Below are positions 24,101 through 37,408 of a stretch of 64,000 nt of DNA, piece after piece. Made by a program: the position numbers and the translations under genes. The stretch's first letter is position 1. Every line of letters begins with the position of its first letter. A model generated the notes under the pieces. The model saw nothing but the letters and a program-made list of their open reading frames with translations, did no database searches and had not been told where the DNA came from. The stretch covers positions 310,001 to 374,000 of the forward strand of contig NBBA01000010.1 of assembly GCA_002794785.1 (NCBI GenBank), in the 5' to 3' direction. Origin of the DNA: Coniferiporia sulphurascens (taxonomy: Eukaryota > Basidiomycota > Agaricomycetes > Hymenochaetales > Hymenochaetaceae).

Positions 24101-25267
24101 GCCGTTCCTTCGTTCCTTGTTCCATCGCGTGCGTGTGTTGGACTGTACGGAGCCATACCGACCAAAGTGGTTTAAACCACTCTAGCAGCACCGATACACG
24201 CAGCCTTACGAAGACCCCTAATTGATCTTCGACGTCAAACTTTTCTCGTGCCCCCCAACCCCAATGATGGACAACCCTCTCGAAGCTGTGGCCCTTCGTA
24301 ACAACAGTGCACTTGACGCATTAGAGCCTCCGTTAACTCCTCCATCAAGTGCACCCGCCTTCCTCTGCTTCAAGCCAGTCCGAAGGAGTCGGATGTGAGC
24401 ACTGAGCATGCACGCAAACCGAACAACAGTGCAGCACTTCGAATTACATCACTCGCGGGCAACAGGCCTGCCGCCGCCCTCTGCGTGCTCCTTCGCATGA
24501 TAGCGTGTACATACAGTAAATTAAATAACTTCTTGTATGGACGCCATTAATATAATATTCGCAGTGGAAGCGTCCCCTTGAGTCGCGAGAAAGGGTAAGG
24601 AAAAGCTCTAGAAAATAATAACAGCCAGTAATTAAATAAATAAATAAAAGAATATTAGAGGATTTACAACTGTTTCGCGGCCCTGGGCTACAGATGACGA
24701 GGAAAAAAGCGTGCGCGTCGTCCACTTCCGCTTCGGGTAAGCGGCCGCGTTTGGCGTGCCGATCACATGGCGGGGCGGGCGGGCTTAAGCGTGCGCAACT
24801 GCGGTGGGGGGGTAGGTACGCATATTTTACTGTAATCAAGTTTTGCTAATTCGCACTTGCCATTAATTGGATTCTGGATTCTGGTGCTCCCAGGCCCGGG
24901 CCGGTGCTCCCACACACGCTCATGAGCCTGATTTAGCCTATACATGTATTTCAAGAAAGGGGGGAGGGCGGGGAGGCGGCGGGAGAAGTTCTTTTTTTTT
25001 TGGAGGAAGAAAGAGGGAGAGAAAGAAAGAAAGAAAGAAAAGGAGAAAACAGAGATTTGGAAAATAGAGTGTACTACAGAACGCGGAGCACGACAGGTAC
25101 ATTAGCGTTTGCGTTTTTTTTCGTAAGGCTCACTTGGAAGCGAAGGCGCTTGATCGTGTCTGCGTCTGCGCGTCTATCTTTACGCGGCCCGCATCCGCAT
25201 CCGTACGTGTATGGCGTGCGCATCGCATCTGTGTATCTTTGGCACCGTCCGAGTCGCACGGCCCATC

Positions 25268-25312
25268 CCCGTTCCCGTTCCCGTTCTCGTTCTTGTTCTC
25301 GACCTCGTTCTC
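25268..25312. repeat. (CCCGTT)n degenerate hexamer run
   Basis: cccgtt repeats, drifting to ctcgtt and cttgtt across the run. Confidence 0.8.
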
Positions 25313-27050
25313 ACCGTCGCCCTCCCACCTCAGGCTCGTCTCGTCTCGTCTGGACCCCCCGTCTATAGCCGTCACGGCGTTCTGCATCTGTCTCGCCCCG
25401 CTCCCCCTTCATTTCAAATCTGAGTCCGAGTTCGAGTCCGAAATCGAGTTCGCTATGGAAGGGGTAGAAGGTTGGAGGATGTATGATGGAGGATGGAGGA
25501 TGGAGGATGATAGAAGGCCCCGGGCCAAACGGCCGTTATGTCAAATTTGTTGAGGCTAAAAGAACATTACAGCACCAGCACCGGTGCCCCTCCCTCCCCC
25601 AAGCCAGTAGTTGTATTAATAGCCGGGGGAAAACAAGGAGAGGGGAAGGGAAAGGGAAAGAGAAGGGAAGGGAAAGGAAAGGGAAGGGAAATAAGGAAAG
25701 GGGATAGCGAGGGAGCCCGAGCTTAGAGCCACAAGCCACAAAATCAGAATCAGAACCAGAACCAGAAATCCCACACTCCTTCGGGGTTTCCCCCTTCGCT
25801 CTTCAAGGCGCATTCTGATTCTTTCGTCGAGTTGGAACTTTCGTCACCACTAGTTCTGGCGCTGGTGTGTGTGTGCGTGTGTGCGTGTGTCACGGTGCAG
25901 TGGCATTAGTTGACGCTTAGCGCCGGCTCGGACTCGGAACGTCAAGATGATAGATACAGTATAGCGTCAAACTCGAAAAAAGTTTTTATAGCGGGGAGAA
26001 CGAACGACTTATTTAGAGGAATAGAAAGAGTAGTAAGTGTGGAGATAGAAATGGAAGTAGGCCTAGCTGAGGCTGAGTGAGTCCAGAGCACCCCGCCTAC
26101 TTACTCATTCGCCGACGCGCGCCGTGTACGCCGCATCAACACCACTGCTTGCGCGCCTCGCTCGTCTTTAACACGTACCCCCAAAAAAATTTCGATCGTC
26201 GCCGTTGGGGGTTCTCTCAGGGCGGAACGGAGATAGAGGAAGGGAAACGAGAAGCGAGAGCCGAGAAGCGGATTGATGAGAAGACATCTAGACGGAATTA
26301 ACGGCTATAGACTATAGCTATTCGTGAGTCTGAACTCGAGATGCCAGTGACGGCTACGCGGTGACGTTGACGCGGAATTAATGTCGGTCGGCGCGGCGAA
26401 TTCTTGATGCGAGATGCACGCACGCATTGAAGGAGACGGGGGCAGGGGCCTAGCCCCTCACACAGTGACACAGCACGGTAGAACCAGAACAGCAGAAGTC
26501 TGCAGGCAGCCCACGATGCGCGAATATTAATGTCGAGGAGAACGTTAACCGGTACAGTACGTACTAGCACCGCGCGTCGGACGCGGACCGACTAATTAAT
26601 GGCACCGCTGGACACGGTGATCGATGATGATGTTATACTACTACGTATATGATCTGCACATCCAAATCCCCCTTCGGATGATATGGCACGATGACGACAG
26701 GCGATCACGGCATCTCCGGGCCGGTCATGCATCTTGCCAGCAAATACCGCGCGATGACGCAAAATGCGCAAGCAGACGGCAAAATTATTAATGGCGAAAA
26801 ACACCGCCCGGTCGGCCCCCGTCGAAATCGAGGTCAAGGTCGAGGTCGTGGTCGACTTCGAGTTAACCGCGTCCTACCGACATCGGGCCCCGGACCCGTA
26901 TCCCGATAGCAGTCACTTTTAACGAAAGAAGGAAGAAAAAACCGAAGTCAGAAAAAAACAAAACGGGGGAACGATAGGCAATGAGCGGGGTAAGCGGGCG
27001 GACGACGGACCGCGGTCAAACTAGCTCGGACACCGGCTCCGGCTCCGAGT

Positions 27051-27087
27051 CAGTCTCAGTCTCAGTCTCAGCCTCAGCCTCAGCCTC
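27051..27087. repeat. (CTCAGY)n hexamer array
   Basis: About three ctcagt units followed by three ctcagc units. Confidence 0.9.
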
Positions 27088-28407
27088 TACTTTCATTTGC
27101 CTCTCTTTACCGCTACATCTCCCGAGTCTTTTTGCCTCTCCGGATACTCGAGGCCACCGCACGGACACGGTCCCACCCAGATAGTCTAATCGCCGAAAAG
27201 CAACCTAGATAGACAAGTTGATACGTGCTGGCTGATACACCTGTGTTTGTTACGGCAACGTCGCTCAGGCTTCCCCCCCCCCGGGGCAAACTCTTCTCAA
27301 TGCCGAACATCAGGCAGAACTCAGTGCCTAACGCAACGAAGCGCTACTCTATCATAGTGCTGCTTCTCGCATCGCAAGAACTGCAGTAGAGTCTGCCTCG
27401 GGGCTGGCCTGGGCCGCGTGGCCCATCGCGCAATTTTTCACTGGCAATGCGAGTTCGAGCGACACCCATACCCGCACCCACACCCGCCACTAGCCGCCCC
27501 CGCTCATCGCGTCTCATCGCGGCGGTTTTCGAACAGCGGCGCTCCGTATTCGTCCTGATTTTTTTCTTCTTCTCGCTCCTTCTTCCGTCAATTGCCTTAC
27601 CCCCCCCCCCTTCTCTTACACTTGCTTTTCGCGTCTTAGACCTTCCTTCGCCACTCGCCGCCTGCCGCCAGTGTTCGCCTCTTGCCGTCCATCTTTCGTT
27701 CTTTCGTTCTTTCGTACTTGCGCCACACTCCCACTCTCCGGCGCCACCCAAGCCTCAAGCTCATTCACTCGCTCCACGCCCTACAAGACCAGACCAGGCC
27801 AGACCAGACTAAGAAAGGACAAAACCAAGGTGACAGCGCGCTTCTGCAGTGTATTAACGCACAAAACAAGCTTACGATCCTAAAATAAAAGGAAGAAAAA
27901 CAAAAAAAAGAAGAAAAAAAGGCACGGCAGCGTTCTCTCCGAGTTGCTCTCCCATACCTCCAGAATCCAAATCCAAAATCAATGTCGAAGCCAAAAGCCG
28001 AAGTCTGGCGTCTGGCGTCTCGCATCTCGTATCTATCCGTAACGGCTGACTCTCAGGCTACCCTCAATCTTCCAATCTTCCTTTTCTTCCTCGCAGCCCA
28101 GGCTTAAACACCACATCACACCACAATCACAACCACACCCAAAACTCAACTCAAGCGAAGAGCACACTTGCGCGTTCGCGTTTCGCCGCGTCCCTTCGAC
28201 CTTCGCCCGAGATGAACGCGATTTCGAAAAAATCGTTACACACTCTAACTCTAGCTCTAGCCTGAGTGTACGTCAAACATCGTCGGGTCGCGCCGAATAA
28301 GAATTAATCACGCGATGTACCGTGACATTGCGTTGTACAGTATATTGTGGTTTGGTGTAGCGTAAGTGCAGGCCACCGGGGGAACTGACCGCCGGAGCTG
28401 GACACTG

Positions 28408-28475
28408 CCAGACGTCAGACATCAGACACCAGACATCAGACACCAGATACTAGATACTAGATACCAGACACTAGT
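28408..28475. repeat. Degenerate 7/14-mer tandem repeat (CAGACAYCAGACAC)
   Basis: cagacatcagacacc repeats, passing into agatactagatac-type units. Confidence 0.82.
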
Positions 28476-28634
28476 ACTGGACGCCAAACGCACGGCGCAC
28501 GGCGCGCGGTGCACACAGCACAGCGCCGCATGGCCCAACCTTATTCGAATTTTCCAATTATCGTGTATTTGCGTATCAACCCCACCGCAACCGCCACCCA
28601 CCGACCTATCTATCGGGAGCTTCGAGTCGGAAAT

Positions 28635-28672
28635 CAGCTCCAGCTCCAGCTCCAGCTCCAGCTCCAGCTCCG
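28635..28672. repeat. (CAGCTC)n hexamer array, about 6 copies
   Basis: Six uninterrupted cagctc units. Confidence 0.92.
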
Positions 28673-31600
28673 GAGCCTAGAGTCCATCATGATGTTCAAT
28701 TCAACCCGACCCAAACCCCAAAACCATACACGAAAACGCGAAACGCGACGACGTTGACGGTAATACGTACATTATAAGCATAAACATAACGACACATTGG
28801 ACGTTAATTGGCGGTACGATACAATATAACGGCATAGCGAGACGATATTGCATGATAATGATAATGGTAATGATAAGCCGTAACCTGCGCCGCGCCCAAC
28901 CCAGCCAGCTCAACTCAAACTCCACACGCGTCCTTGCGAGTTGTGTGTTCTAGCGCGAGTACCCTCACGGCCTCGGTTTTTTCGGTTTTCTCGGTGGTCA
29001 TCCGCGACCCGCAGCGACGATACGGATACGGGTGGAGGCCCAGAACGAAGCAACGAAGCGTGATGCCGTACTAACTACCGACGATAGGCGGGACTATACA
29101 GCGGGTAGACGATAAACGATAAACGATATAGCGATACACTAGTAGCTAGTACACGTTGCACGTTGCACGCTGCATGCTGCGCAACGTTAATATCGACGCC
29201 AGCGCCAATACGACCTTGAACTCAAATCCGAGTCCCGCATCCACATCCGTATCCGTATCCACATAATCATTGGGCCTCCCCCTGGCCGCTACACAGTACA
29301 CGACGGTGTTGTTTTCTCCCTTTTTTTTCGTTTTTCGTCTTTCGTTCCTCGTCTTGTGTTCCTCATCCCTTCGTCCTTTTATTTCCCCGCTTTTGCCTTT
29401 TCACGAAAACCCACTATAACGTTTGTCCGTACTAGCACCCAATCTGTGGCCCGGTTTCTGCCTTCCCGTCCGCGGCCCCTCCCGCTCGTTTCCCATTTCC
29501 CCGAAAATCCTGGGGATAAGCTTAATCTTAACCTTAAAAACGGTGAACGATGAGCGATGAACGATGAACGATGCACGATAGGGCGCCGGACGCAAAGTAA
29601 GCAACCTTTTTTTATAGCAACCCACCCACACGCGAAGCGAAGCGCGGGAAGGGGTGAGCGGATGAGGGCGGAAAGAAAGGAGTAGTTACTGTAGGATGAC
29701 GTAACGTAGTATACAGACAGGCAGGCAGAACCAGAAAATTGGAATAGAGGGCACAGAATACAGAATACAGAAGAAAAACCTATTTGGATCTAGACACGTC
29801 TACATTAATACAACTCCCGAAAAAAAAACAGCGAGAGCTGGGCAAGGAAGAGTCCACGACCCAGAGCCAAGGGGACGTGTACGACGTGACGGGCCACAAG
29901 GGAGGGAAGGAGGGAGGGGTGCGAACTTTCGAAGGCTATGTATACGGCCTATGACGCACAAAGGCAAGCCTGGAAGGCTAATTATCTCCGCGAGATTTGC
30001 CCGCGCATACATACATAACATGTACATCTCAAGTTCCGAGTTCGATTCGTATGCGCTAGTGCCCGTCGCACCCCGGGCCTGGCGGAACGGGAACGGGAAC
30101 GGGAACAGCGAAATGAGATGACCGCATTGCTTTCTCGCCCCTTGCGCTTCGTCTTCGTCTTCGCGAGATCAAGATTGGGGGGACAAGTTTAGTGAACAAG
30201 GGACTGGACAGACCAAGACAGGACAGCAGACGACGAGGGAGATCGATGGGTCGATGACGCACACTTACGGCTCCCCCCGCCTTTTTTGTCTCCCTCGTAG
30301 CTTCGCTCTTCTCTGCGATTTCCCATGAGCTTAGGAATAAGCGCGGACAGGTGAGACGTCTCCCGTCGATATCCTTCAGGGCGGCGCCGCGTCCATGGGA
30401 AAAAAATCCAAAGGCTGTGCGCTGCATGCCGCGCCGGTCCCGCCCTAGTACTTCGAGCCTGCCTATACAGACTGTCGTCCTTCCAGCCGAGACCAGGACC
30501 TACGCACCGCTAACGGGGCTTTCACGCTGATAGAGCGGCTGGAGACGTCATTCGCCATGCGCGCTATGTCGAGTACCGGCAGAAAGAGAGAGAGAGGGAA
30601 GGAACAGCGGCGAACCTAGATGGGTACGTGTTGGCGAGTATGGACGAGTGGTGATGATGGACCCGGCCGCGACCCGTCCGAAGTTCTTCGATACAGGCGA
30701 GGCAGGGAAGAAGCACCCACGCGTGTACGCGCGTGAATATATACGTGTATAAGCACCCTTGCGCGCTGGCGGAAGATGAGCTGGACCAGACTGGGGAGCG
30801 GTCAATGGCGTCAACAGTCTCCGGCGCGAGGCCAGAACCCGCCGCTGGCACTCTAGGGACCTCCCTCTTCTGTCGCCACTTCTGCTTCGACTTCGCTGGG
30901 TATATTCATCGGGATTCTTAACTCTCCCTTAGATCAGTCCAGCCCAGGGACGCACCACCGCGAGGCAAGGCAAGGCAAAGTGAGAGGCTGCGTGTGCGCA
31001 CCGTGTGTATACCCTGACAAACGATTGGGCACGACGGAAACCTAAGGCGATCGCATTGCCTCCGTCCTACGTGCGCTCTCGCTTCTCGATCTCACGCACG
31101 GAATACTTTGCTGTAGTTAGTAGCCGTAATTACCGTTTTCGGCAGTCGCCGTGTCCTTTCTCCCTGATGTCGGAAGCAGAGTCCGGGCACCGGGCATCGG
31201 TGTACTGGAATAATCCGTATGTAAATCGCACGCATGCAATGCACCACCCGTATGGGCGAACGAGCAAACGGAATGATAGGTACCAAAGCCACGCTCTGCT
31301 GAAGCGCACCGCCCCGCGAAGCCCTGCGCTTCCGTCGACCCCTAATTCACAAAAAAAGCCGCGATGACGTATGACGCATGTTGGTCCGTTTCCTTTCTTT
31401 TCTTCTCATCTGTGTCCTGCAAGCATATAACGGCCGTCTGCGTGCACCAAAGGCGGAAGGTAAGAAGACGGTGGGGGAGTGTGGAAAGAGACCCGTGCGG
31501 CCGGACGTCGTGCCGCCAGGCGTATGGGCGACGACCAGAGGACTGGACTAGACTTTTTACCCGCGGAGCTTTCATCGGTCGTTCGGTCTGTCAGTCGTTC

Positions 31601-34600
31601 TGAACGGCAGAAAGCACGCAGCGTGTAGCGTGTTTCGTACTAATCTTGATTTAGAACGCGAAGAGAAGGACGAGTTTAAGGCACGTACCCTGGGATGGCA
31701 AAGTTGCTCGATCGTCGGCTCGCCCGTGGCATGGCGACATATGTATTCGTAGCCCGTTATCTGCCCACTGGCAGCGTGCAGCCTTCATTCGTACAGCCAT
31801 CAATTCATTCATTCGCCCCGCTCATTCATTTCGTAGCAAAGAAGACCTAATCGCGCGCCGTCGGCGAGGCAGGCCCGCCGCCCGCGCGGACCTCCGCAAG
31901 CTTCGGCCTTCTGGCAGGGCAGACCAGATAGCAGTACTAGTATACGTACACCCTCCGCGCTAATGTGGCCTCGAGTCTCGATGGCGCTATTCGGTGCTCC
32001 GAGTCGGTGTTCGGTTGTTCGGTCTTCCTACCATTGATATTGGTATTGACATTGAAAGTTGATATTAACTTGTCCGCCTTCGACTCTTCGACCTTCAGTC
32101 CATTAGACGTTTAATACCGGGCTCGCACGGGTTTTGGCCTTTGAGGTTCTCGCAAGAATGCGAGCGATTGATGAGCTCAGAGTTAGGACCCAGGTGATAA
32201 AGGACGGGGCGTGGGATAGTTACTCCCTCTTTCGGCGATCGTCGTGCCCTGGAGTGGGCCACAGGCCGCTCACTAAAAACTTATTTTAACTCCCGTCCGA
32301 GCGGCGGGAGGCGGTATCTGCGGGGCGGCCGCACCGACTTCGAGTCCCGGCTCCGGTAAACTTGGAAAAATATCGCTTTCAAATGAAGAGACAACGTGCA
32401 TACTAGAACCTTCATAACAGTTGTATGAGCGCGCAGAAAGTCGATCAGCACGCTGAACCTTGCGGAGAGGGTCAGAGGTGCGTCTGTCTGTACTTGCCTA
32501 GCGTTCCAGAATCTCTACACCCACACACCCACTCTATGGCTACGTTCTCCATCATGACCGGCGTGACCTGTCCAGCAGCCAAAATTAATATCAATACAGA
32601 TACCATTCCATTCATACCAACCCGACACACGCGCACAGAAAGCCAACGACTAGCCTGCCAAGTATTAGTCAATGAGAAGAGTCCGAGGCAGCCCACCCGC
32701 CCAGCGTTTCAAGGTGCTTACGGCCTGCACGCCATCACCCTGGGTACGCTTAGTGACTCTTCCGCCATCGCCGACGGGGCACCTGGCCCAGCCGCCTGAT
32801 CATCGACATGAATTCTGGCTCTCCTTACCTCACCCTGCTGTATCTTACACGTACAGGTGCACAAGAAGCTAACGACTCGTAGTCCGTCAAGTCTGGAAGC
32901 AACGGTAAAGCTCGAGATGGCCCCGTTCTCCGGTCTGGACCAAGTACCCCAAGTCAATGTACGCATTGACTTCGGGAGAGCTTCCTCCCATCGTGACCTG
33001 TCTGTCCGTTAACGTCAATACCGATCACATGTGCACCGACCCCTCCCGGACGGGTACAGCACATGCACGTACGAGATCCAAAAACTATCCCACCAAAGCT
33101 GGATGAAGACAAACCCGCAGCAAACTTAACCTCCTCCCGGTATCCCATGGCCTTTACACTCCCACCTACGCCCCTGGGTACAATCAACTCCACTGTGTAA
33201 AAGGATCGCTTACACAGATGTACATTAACGCCGGTCCTCCCGGGAGGGAAGCCAACAATCATCCCCCCCCCTCCCTCCGGGAGTTTCGGGGGAAGGTGGA
33301 GATGCGGCCGTCCATCCTCTTCTAACGTCGCAGAACACTTCCTTCCGTGTCCGCGCGTCCCGGGTACGACCAACCCGGCCACCGTGACCAGTCTGGCTAT
33401 TAATATCGATATCAATGACACCCATACCGACTCTTCTGGGCGGGTTTTAACGTCGGGAAGCTATTAAACTAACCCGCCAAGCCTAAAGGAAGATAGGCTC
33501 GAGGAAACAGACTGCCTCCCCACCCAATGTTCCAGAATCCTAATTTGCATCCCTGGGTCCAGAATACGTTCAGCTCCGCCGCGGCCGACAGGCGAACACC
33601 AAGATCACCCGCATAGCTGGCCGTTGATACCAAGTTTACCCAGGCGGGATTCCACCGACCCGCCCGCTGAGTCTGTGCTGAGGAGCCGGTGCTCGAGAAG
33701 CAATGTGTCCAGCGCATCCAATACCCACCAGTGCATCTACCCAAGCGCCCCGAAGGTCAGGCGCCTAAAGCTGTGTGTCCTGCTGCTCCGTTCTCGCGTT
33801 CCAGCTTTTAATATCGATACCGGTACCATTGATAACCAACACTCGACACTAACACTCCGGATGTATCCCGGGTATCGGGGTATCGTGACCGAACTCGGAT
33901 ATGCCAATTTTTCTCCGTCCATAGTACATACACCATAGGAAGAAAAAAAAGCCGCCTGTACTCTCCGGGCACGTTCCATGGCACATCCGGCGAGTCACTT
34001 CTTTTATTTGGTCTTGAACACCAGACCGCCCACATAACCGTCAATACCCGCTACCGATACTCACTTCAACTCAGATACCATCACTATCAACTCCGAAGAA
34101 AAAATGGACATTCATCCGCCAAAGCGCTGGCCGCGCACGTCCCGTCCCGTCCCGTCCCAAGGCACCCGCTTCACACAGCTCTCGCGCTCGCATCCGTGTT
34201 GCCTCACTGGTGTTCTTCGCAATCCGCGCTTTGCTTACGCCTCCCCTTCGCGTCGCCTCCTCCGAATCGTCCCCGCGCAACGCACGATCCACACCTAAAA
34301 GCTAGTGCCGCACACTTCTCAAACGCCAATTTGACTCCACATTAAAAGTAGGTATTACGCAAACTATCAACCAAATAAGGCATGAGCACTTTCCCCTAGT
34401 GCGCACGCAACTTCGGACGTATTCAGCGCATGCGGTAAATGGCCCTCCTACGTCGGATGAGGATCCTGTCGTCCGAACAATTTATTGATGACGGAAGCAA
34501 TCCACGGCCGAACGTTAATCTTCTGTTTGTGTCTACTAAAAAATCAATGATCACCGACATAGTAATGGAATGAATTCCAGAACATGCATATGCGGACGGC

Positions 34601-35118
34601 TCACAAATAGCTTATGTTTCACTATGTAGTACTCACGCCAACTCAAATTGCGTACGAGAAACAGTGGTATATAGGCAACGGATCCCATCAATCATGAATA
34701 CATCTACCTACTACGCAAGGGGGACAATCACGAACACACGCTACCGCCTAATAGTAAACAAACATATGTCCAAAATACGACACGTGAAAAGAGACAACAG
34801 GATAGTAGTCCAGTGTGGCTAGAAGAAATGTTGAAAGAATCGTTAAGAAGCGAGACCACGAACGAAACAAAGAAAAGGAGTAAAGGCTAAACAAGAGTCC
34901 AATATCCCGACAATCTGAGACCCCATTATAATCCCGTAGATTCAAATAGTCACCTGGGCAAAGTTAAGAGCTCGCGTCCGAGTTTCGCGACGCTATTACA
35001 TATGAATGGAGATGGATGCTTAAGAGATCGAATGAAAAAAGATGAACTCCACATGGCTGAATACCGCCAGAAGGTCATAGCCGATTAGGGGAAACTTGCA
35101 GCATCCCTGTATGCTTTA

Positions 35119-36886
35119 TTAGAAGGAGATAATTCCCCCGAGAAGGGAGCTAAGCATCGTAGCGGAAAGAGCCATGACGAAGGTTCCGCTCATCATCGTG
35201 GAAGGTTCATACTTCCCAAGCGCAGCATTTGACGTAGTCGGTGAAGAACCGGAGCCAGTGGCAGAGCCTGTCGATGAACCCCCTGACCCGGTAGTTGATG
35301 CAGGCGTTCCCTATACATGAAAGAAATCAATGTCAGAGACCTATGACTCCAAACGAAACAACATAGTAAAAGCCAGCCATTTGCAATGATGAAAATGGTG
35401 GAAAGGAAAACGAATGGAAGGGAAGGAAAGTAGGTAAGAGGACGGAGCCGAAGACGAAGAGCCAGACCCAGCGGTCGAGCCTTCTATGCTCACCGTGGTG
35501 GATCTCAGGCCCGTCGAGGACGACAAACCGGATGAGGAGTTAATGAAGGGTGCTGAGGTCGATGATGGAATTAACGAGGTAGATGACGAAGTGGACGTAG
35601 ACAGGGTGGACATAGACAGGGAGGCCGAACTGGACGATACTGCTGTAGTACTAACGGTAGTCGACGCAGATGCTGAAGCGCTGGTAGAGACTGCTGCATC
35701 GTTGCCAACAGTAGAAAACGACGTGCACTGAGAGGAGGCGGGCGCAGGATGTGCGGACGGAGTCACAGGATCACCCTGGTGGAAGGTGGATGTACCGTAT
35801 ACGCCCATCGGCTGAGGAAAAGTATAAGATGGATAGATATATGCAAAGCTGGGAGACTTCCTCACCTCGCCAGAGTCTCCATCACACCTCTCAAATACGC
35901 CGGCGTCATAATCCCCAGGCATATTCCAAAAACACCCCATTACATCATAGATATGTTGACATAACGCAGGTGCATTTGGACCGTCTTTGCAACCACGGAA
36001 ACAGAACTCGGAATCAGACATGAAGTTCTAGCACAGATAAATAAGGTCAGCACTATTGCATACGTAGGTTAGTCGCGTGTTTCAGCTTACAGTCCACTCA
36101 TGAAGCTGTTGCAGCTGTCCGAATGCGCTGGAAAACACCAATCCTCCGATTGGGTTGCCTTGGGAGGCGATTAAGAGGAGAAGAATGCAGAATAGTTTTC
36201 TGATTACTCACCGTTGCCATCAGCTCCATGGGGATCAAGTTCACTTTGAAAATAATTCAGTTATCATCTAGCAGGGAGCCTGTCAGGACGCACCCTCCCT
36301 CGTCGCCCGAAGGGATATTCAGCAGCGTAAGATTGCCGACGCCTAAATACAAAGTAATATATAATCGTGTTCAACAGCAACCGGACCGTATTTTTTACGC
36401 CTTTACTTACCGGTTACCTGGACGTAATCAGGAGTCTGGACAAAGTGAGCGCCCGTAATCGTGCCGTTGGGCATAAGGCGCGCTCCTGTGCCACTCTGCT
36501 CACATGCAGTACATCAGAAGACTGACAGCTGTCCGCGAACTAATATTACCTTCAGGCACCACGCGACTTCAATCCGTTCCGTTACGCCAATGGTCGAGTC
36601 GGGTCCTGGCTCGGGAGGGGCGAACAAGCAAAAGTCGTCGACCGAGTTGACTGATGGTGGATTTGCCACTCAGTAACGCTGTGTGTATGTGCGATTTAAG
36701 ACGGGAGAAAAACGTACGGAAGGCATTCTGGCACATAGAGGTCTGGTTCGAGCCTGTGCCACACGCGTTTGTGCCCGTCTGGCCCTGTTCGGAGACGTCG
36801 GGGGCATTCGACGGGAGATATGTGGCACTGTAGGTCTGCGCGAGGGCAGAGGCTGCGAAAGCCGGAAGCAAGAAAGCGGACCTCAT
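35119..36886 (-). CDS. Macrophage-activating-glycoprotein-like secreted protein
   Basis: Secreted or surface glycoprotein of a family widespread in mushroom-forming fungi; its function is unknown. Nine exons on the minus strand: 36886-36718, 36650-36550, 36495-36411, 36342-36294, 36243-36212, 36158-36091, 36027-35866, 35811-35494, 35310-35119. They give 391 residues in one frame. MRSAFLLPAFAASALAQ is a signal peptide. The conserved core has many Cys and the phrases DDFCLFAPPEPGPDSTIG, TGAHFVQTPDYVQVTG and GCFWNMPGDYDAGVFERC. A Ser/Thr-rich linker of about 110 residues follows. The C-terminus is hydrophobic (ALSATMLSSLLGGIISF) after a Ser/Gly stretch, as for a GPI anchor signal. Introns are mostly 50-68 bp; the last is 183 bp. 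The name comes from the family and says nothing about activity here. Confidence 0.9.
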
Positions 36887-37408
36887 GAAGACAGACGGGG
36901 GGAGGGAGTGGTGGTGGTGGGAGTACAAGAGGGAGAGGTCTTGGGCAAAAAGTTCTTGAACGGGAAAGAGAACCCGCTCATGGCTAGCTGTAACGAATCC
37001 TCTGACCAGCTGCTAACGGGATCCAGACGCCGCGCCGTGTAATTCGGGTCGTCGATCATAATTCCCTTTGCGGTCTCCAGGCGGTTCCTGCGCCTCACAG
37101 CTTTTCTTGGCGTTCTCGGGTCGGAATATTGCTTCATATACCTAGGTCAGTACTAGTATCTACTCGTCGGGTCGCCCGGATCTTCTGTCACTTATTAGAG
37201 CCATGTATCAGAACTAGCCGCCAGAGCCGCCAGACCGCCAAATTGCCAAACCGCTAGCTGTCCCCTTTCGTCGGTGGTCGGCACTAGAAATCTTAATGCC
37301 AGACTTCCGTTTTTGTATGTATCAGAACTACAGTTACTACCGTCAACTTATCCAAAATAGCCTTTTTCCCGAACTCAGATCGGTAGTAACACCATCCAGC
37401 AGCAGCAC

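Larger units (their letters stand above)
14629..35118. other. Large gene-poor, microsatellite-rich region (right desert)
   Basis: About 20 kb without a gene I can support. Frames up to about 240 codons occur but encode Arg/Ser/Pro-rich or repeat-derived strings. Short tandem runs appear every few hundred bases, often hexamers related to GAGTCC/CTCGGA, plus GTGCTCC, TTGGGTC, GATACG, CAGCTC, CTCAGC and CATCCGC. Pyrimidine tracts lie beside the dehydrogenase promoter (about 14890-15000) and near 25.6-25.7 kb. I see no transposase, reverse transcriptase, long repeat or rRNA. The part from about 32.4 to 34.1 kb has a different texture (see findings). Confidence 0.6.

Noticed and set aside
24265..24396. 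Short ATG-initiated frame (MMDNPLEAVALRNNS... ending RRSRM)
   Set aside because: Complexity is higher than its surroundings, so it drew attention, but it is only 43 codons and has no convincing downstream exon.
35344..35460. Apparent stop codon and missing donor in the last MAG exon, suggesting a pseudogene
   Set aside because: A good gtgagc donor at 35493 joined to the acceptor before 35310 restores the frame and gives a GPI-type C-terminus, so the gene is read as intact.
36884..37136. Upstream extension of the MAG-like gene and a separate 84-codon frame
   Set aside because: The signal peptide begins at 36886; upstream in-frame residues are His/Ser-rich and not part of the family.
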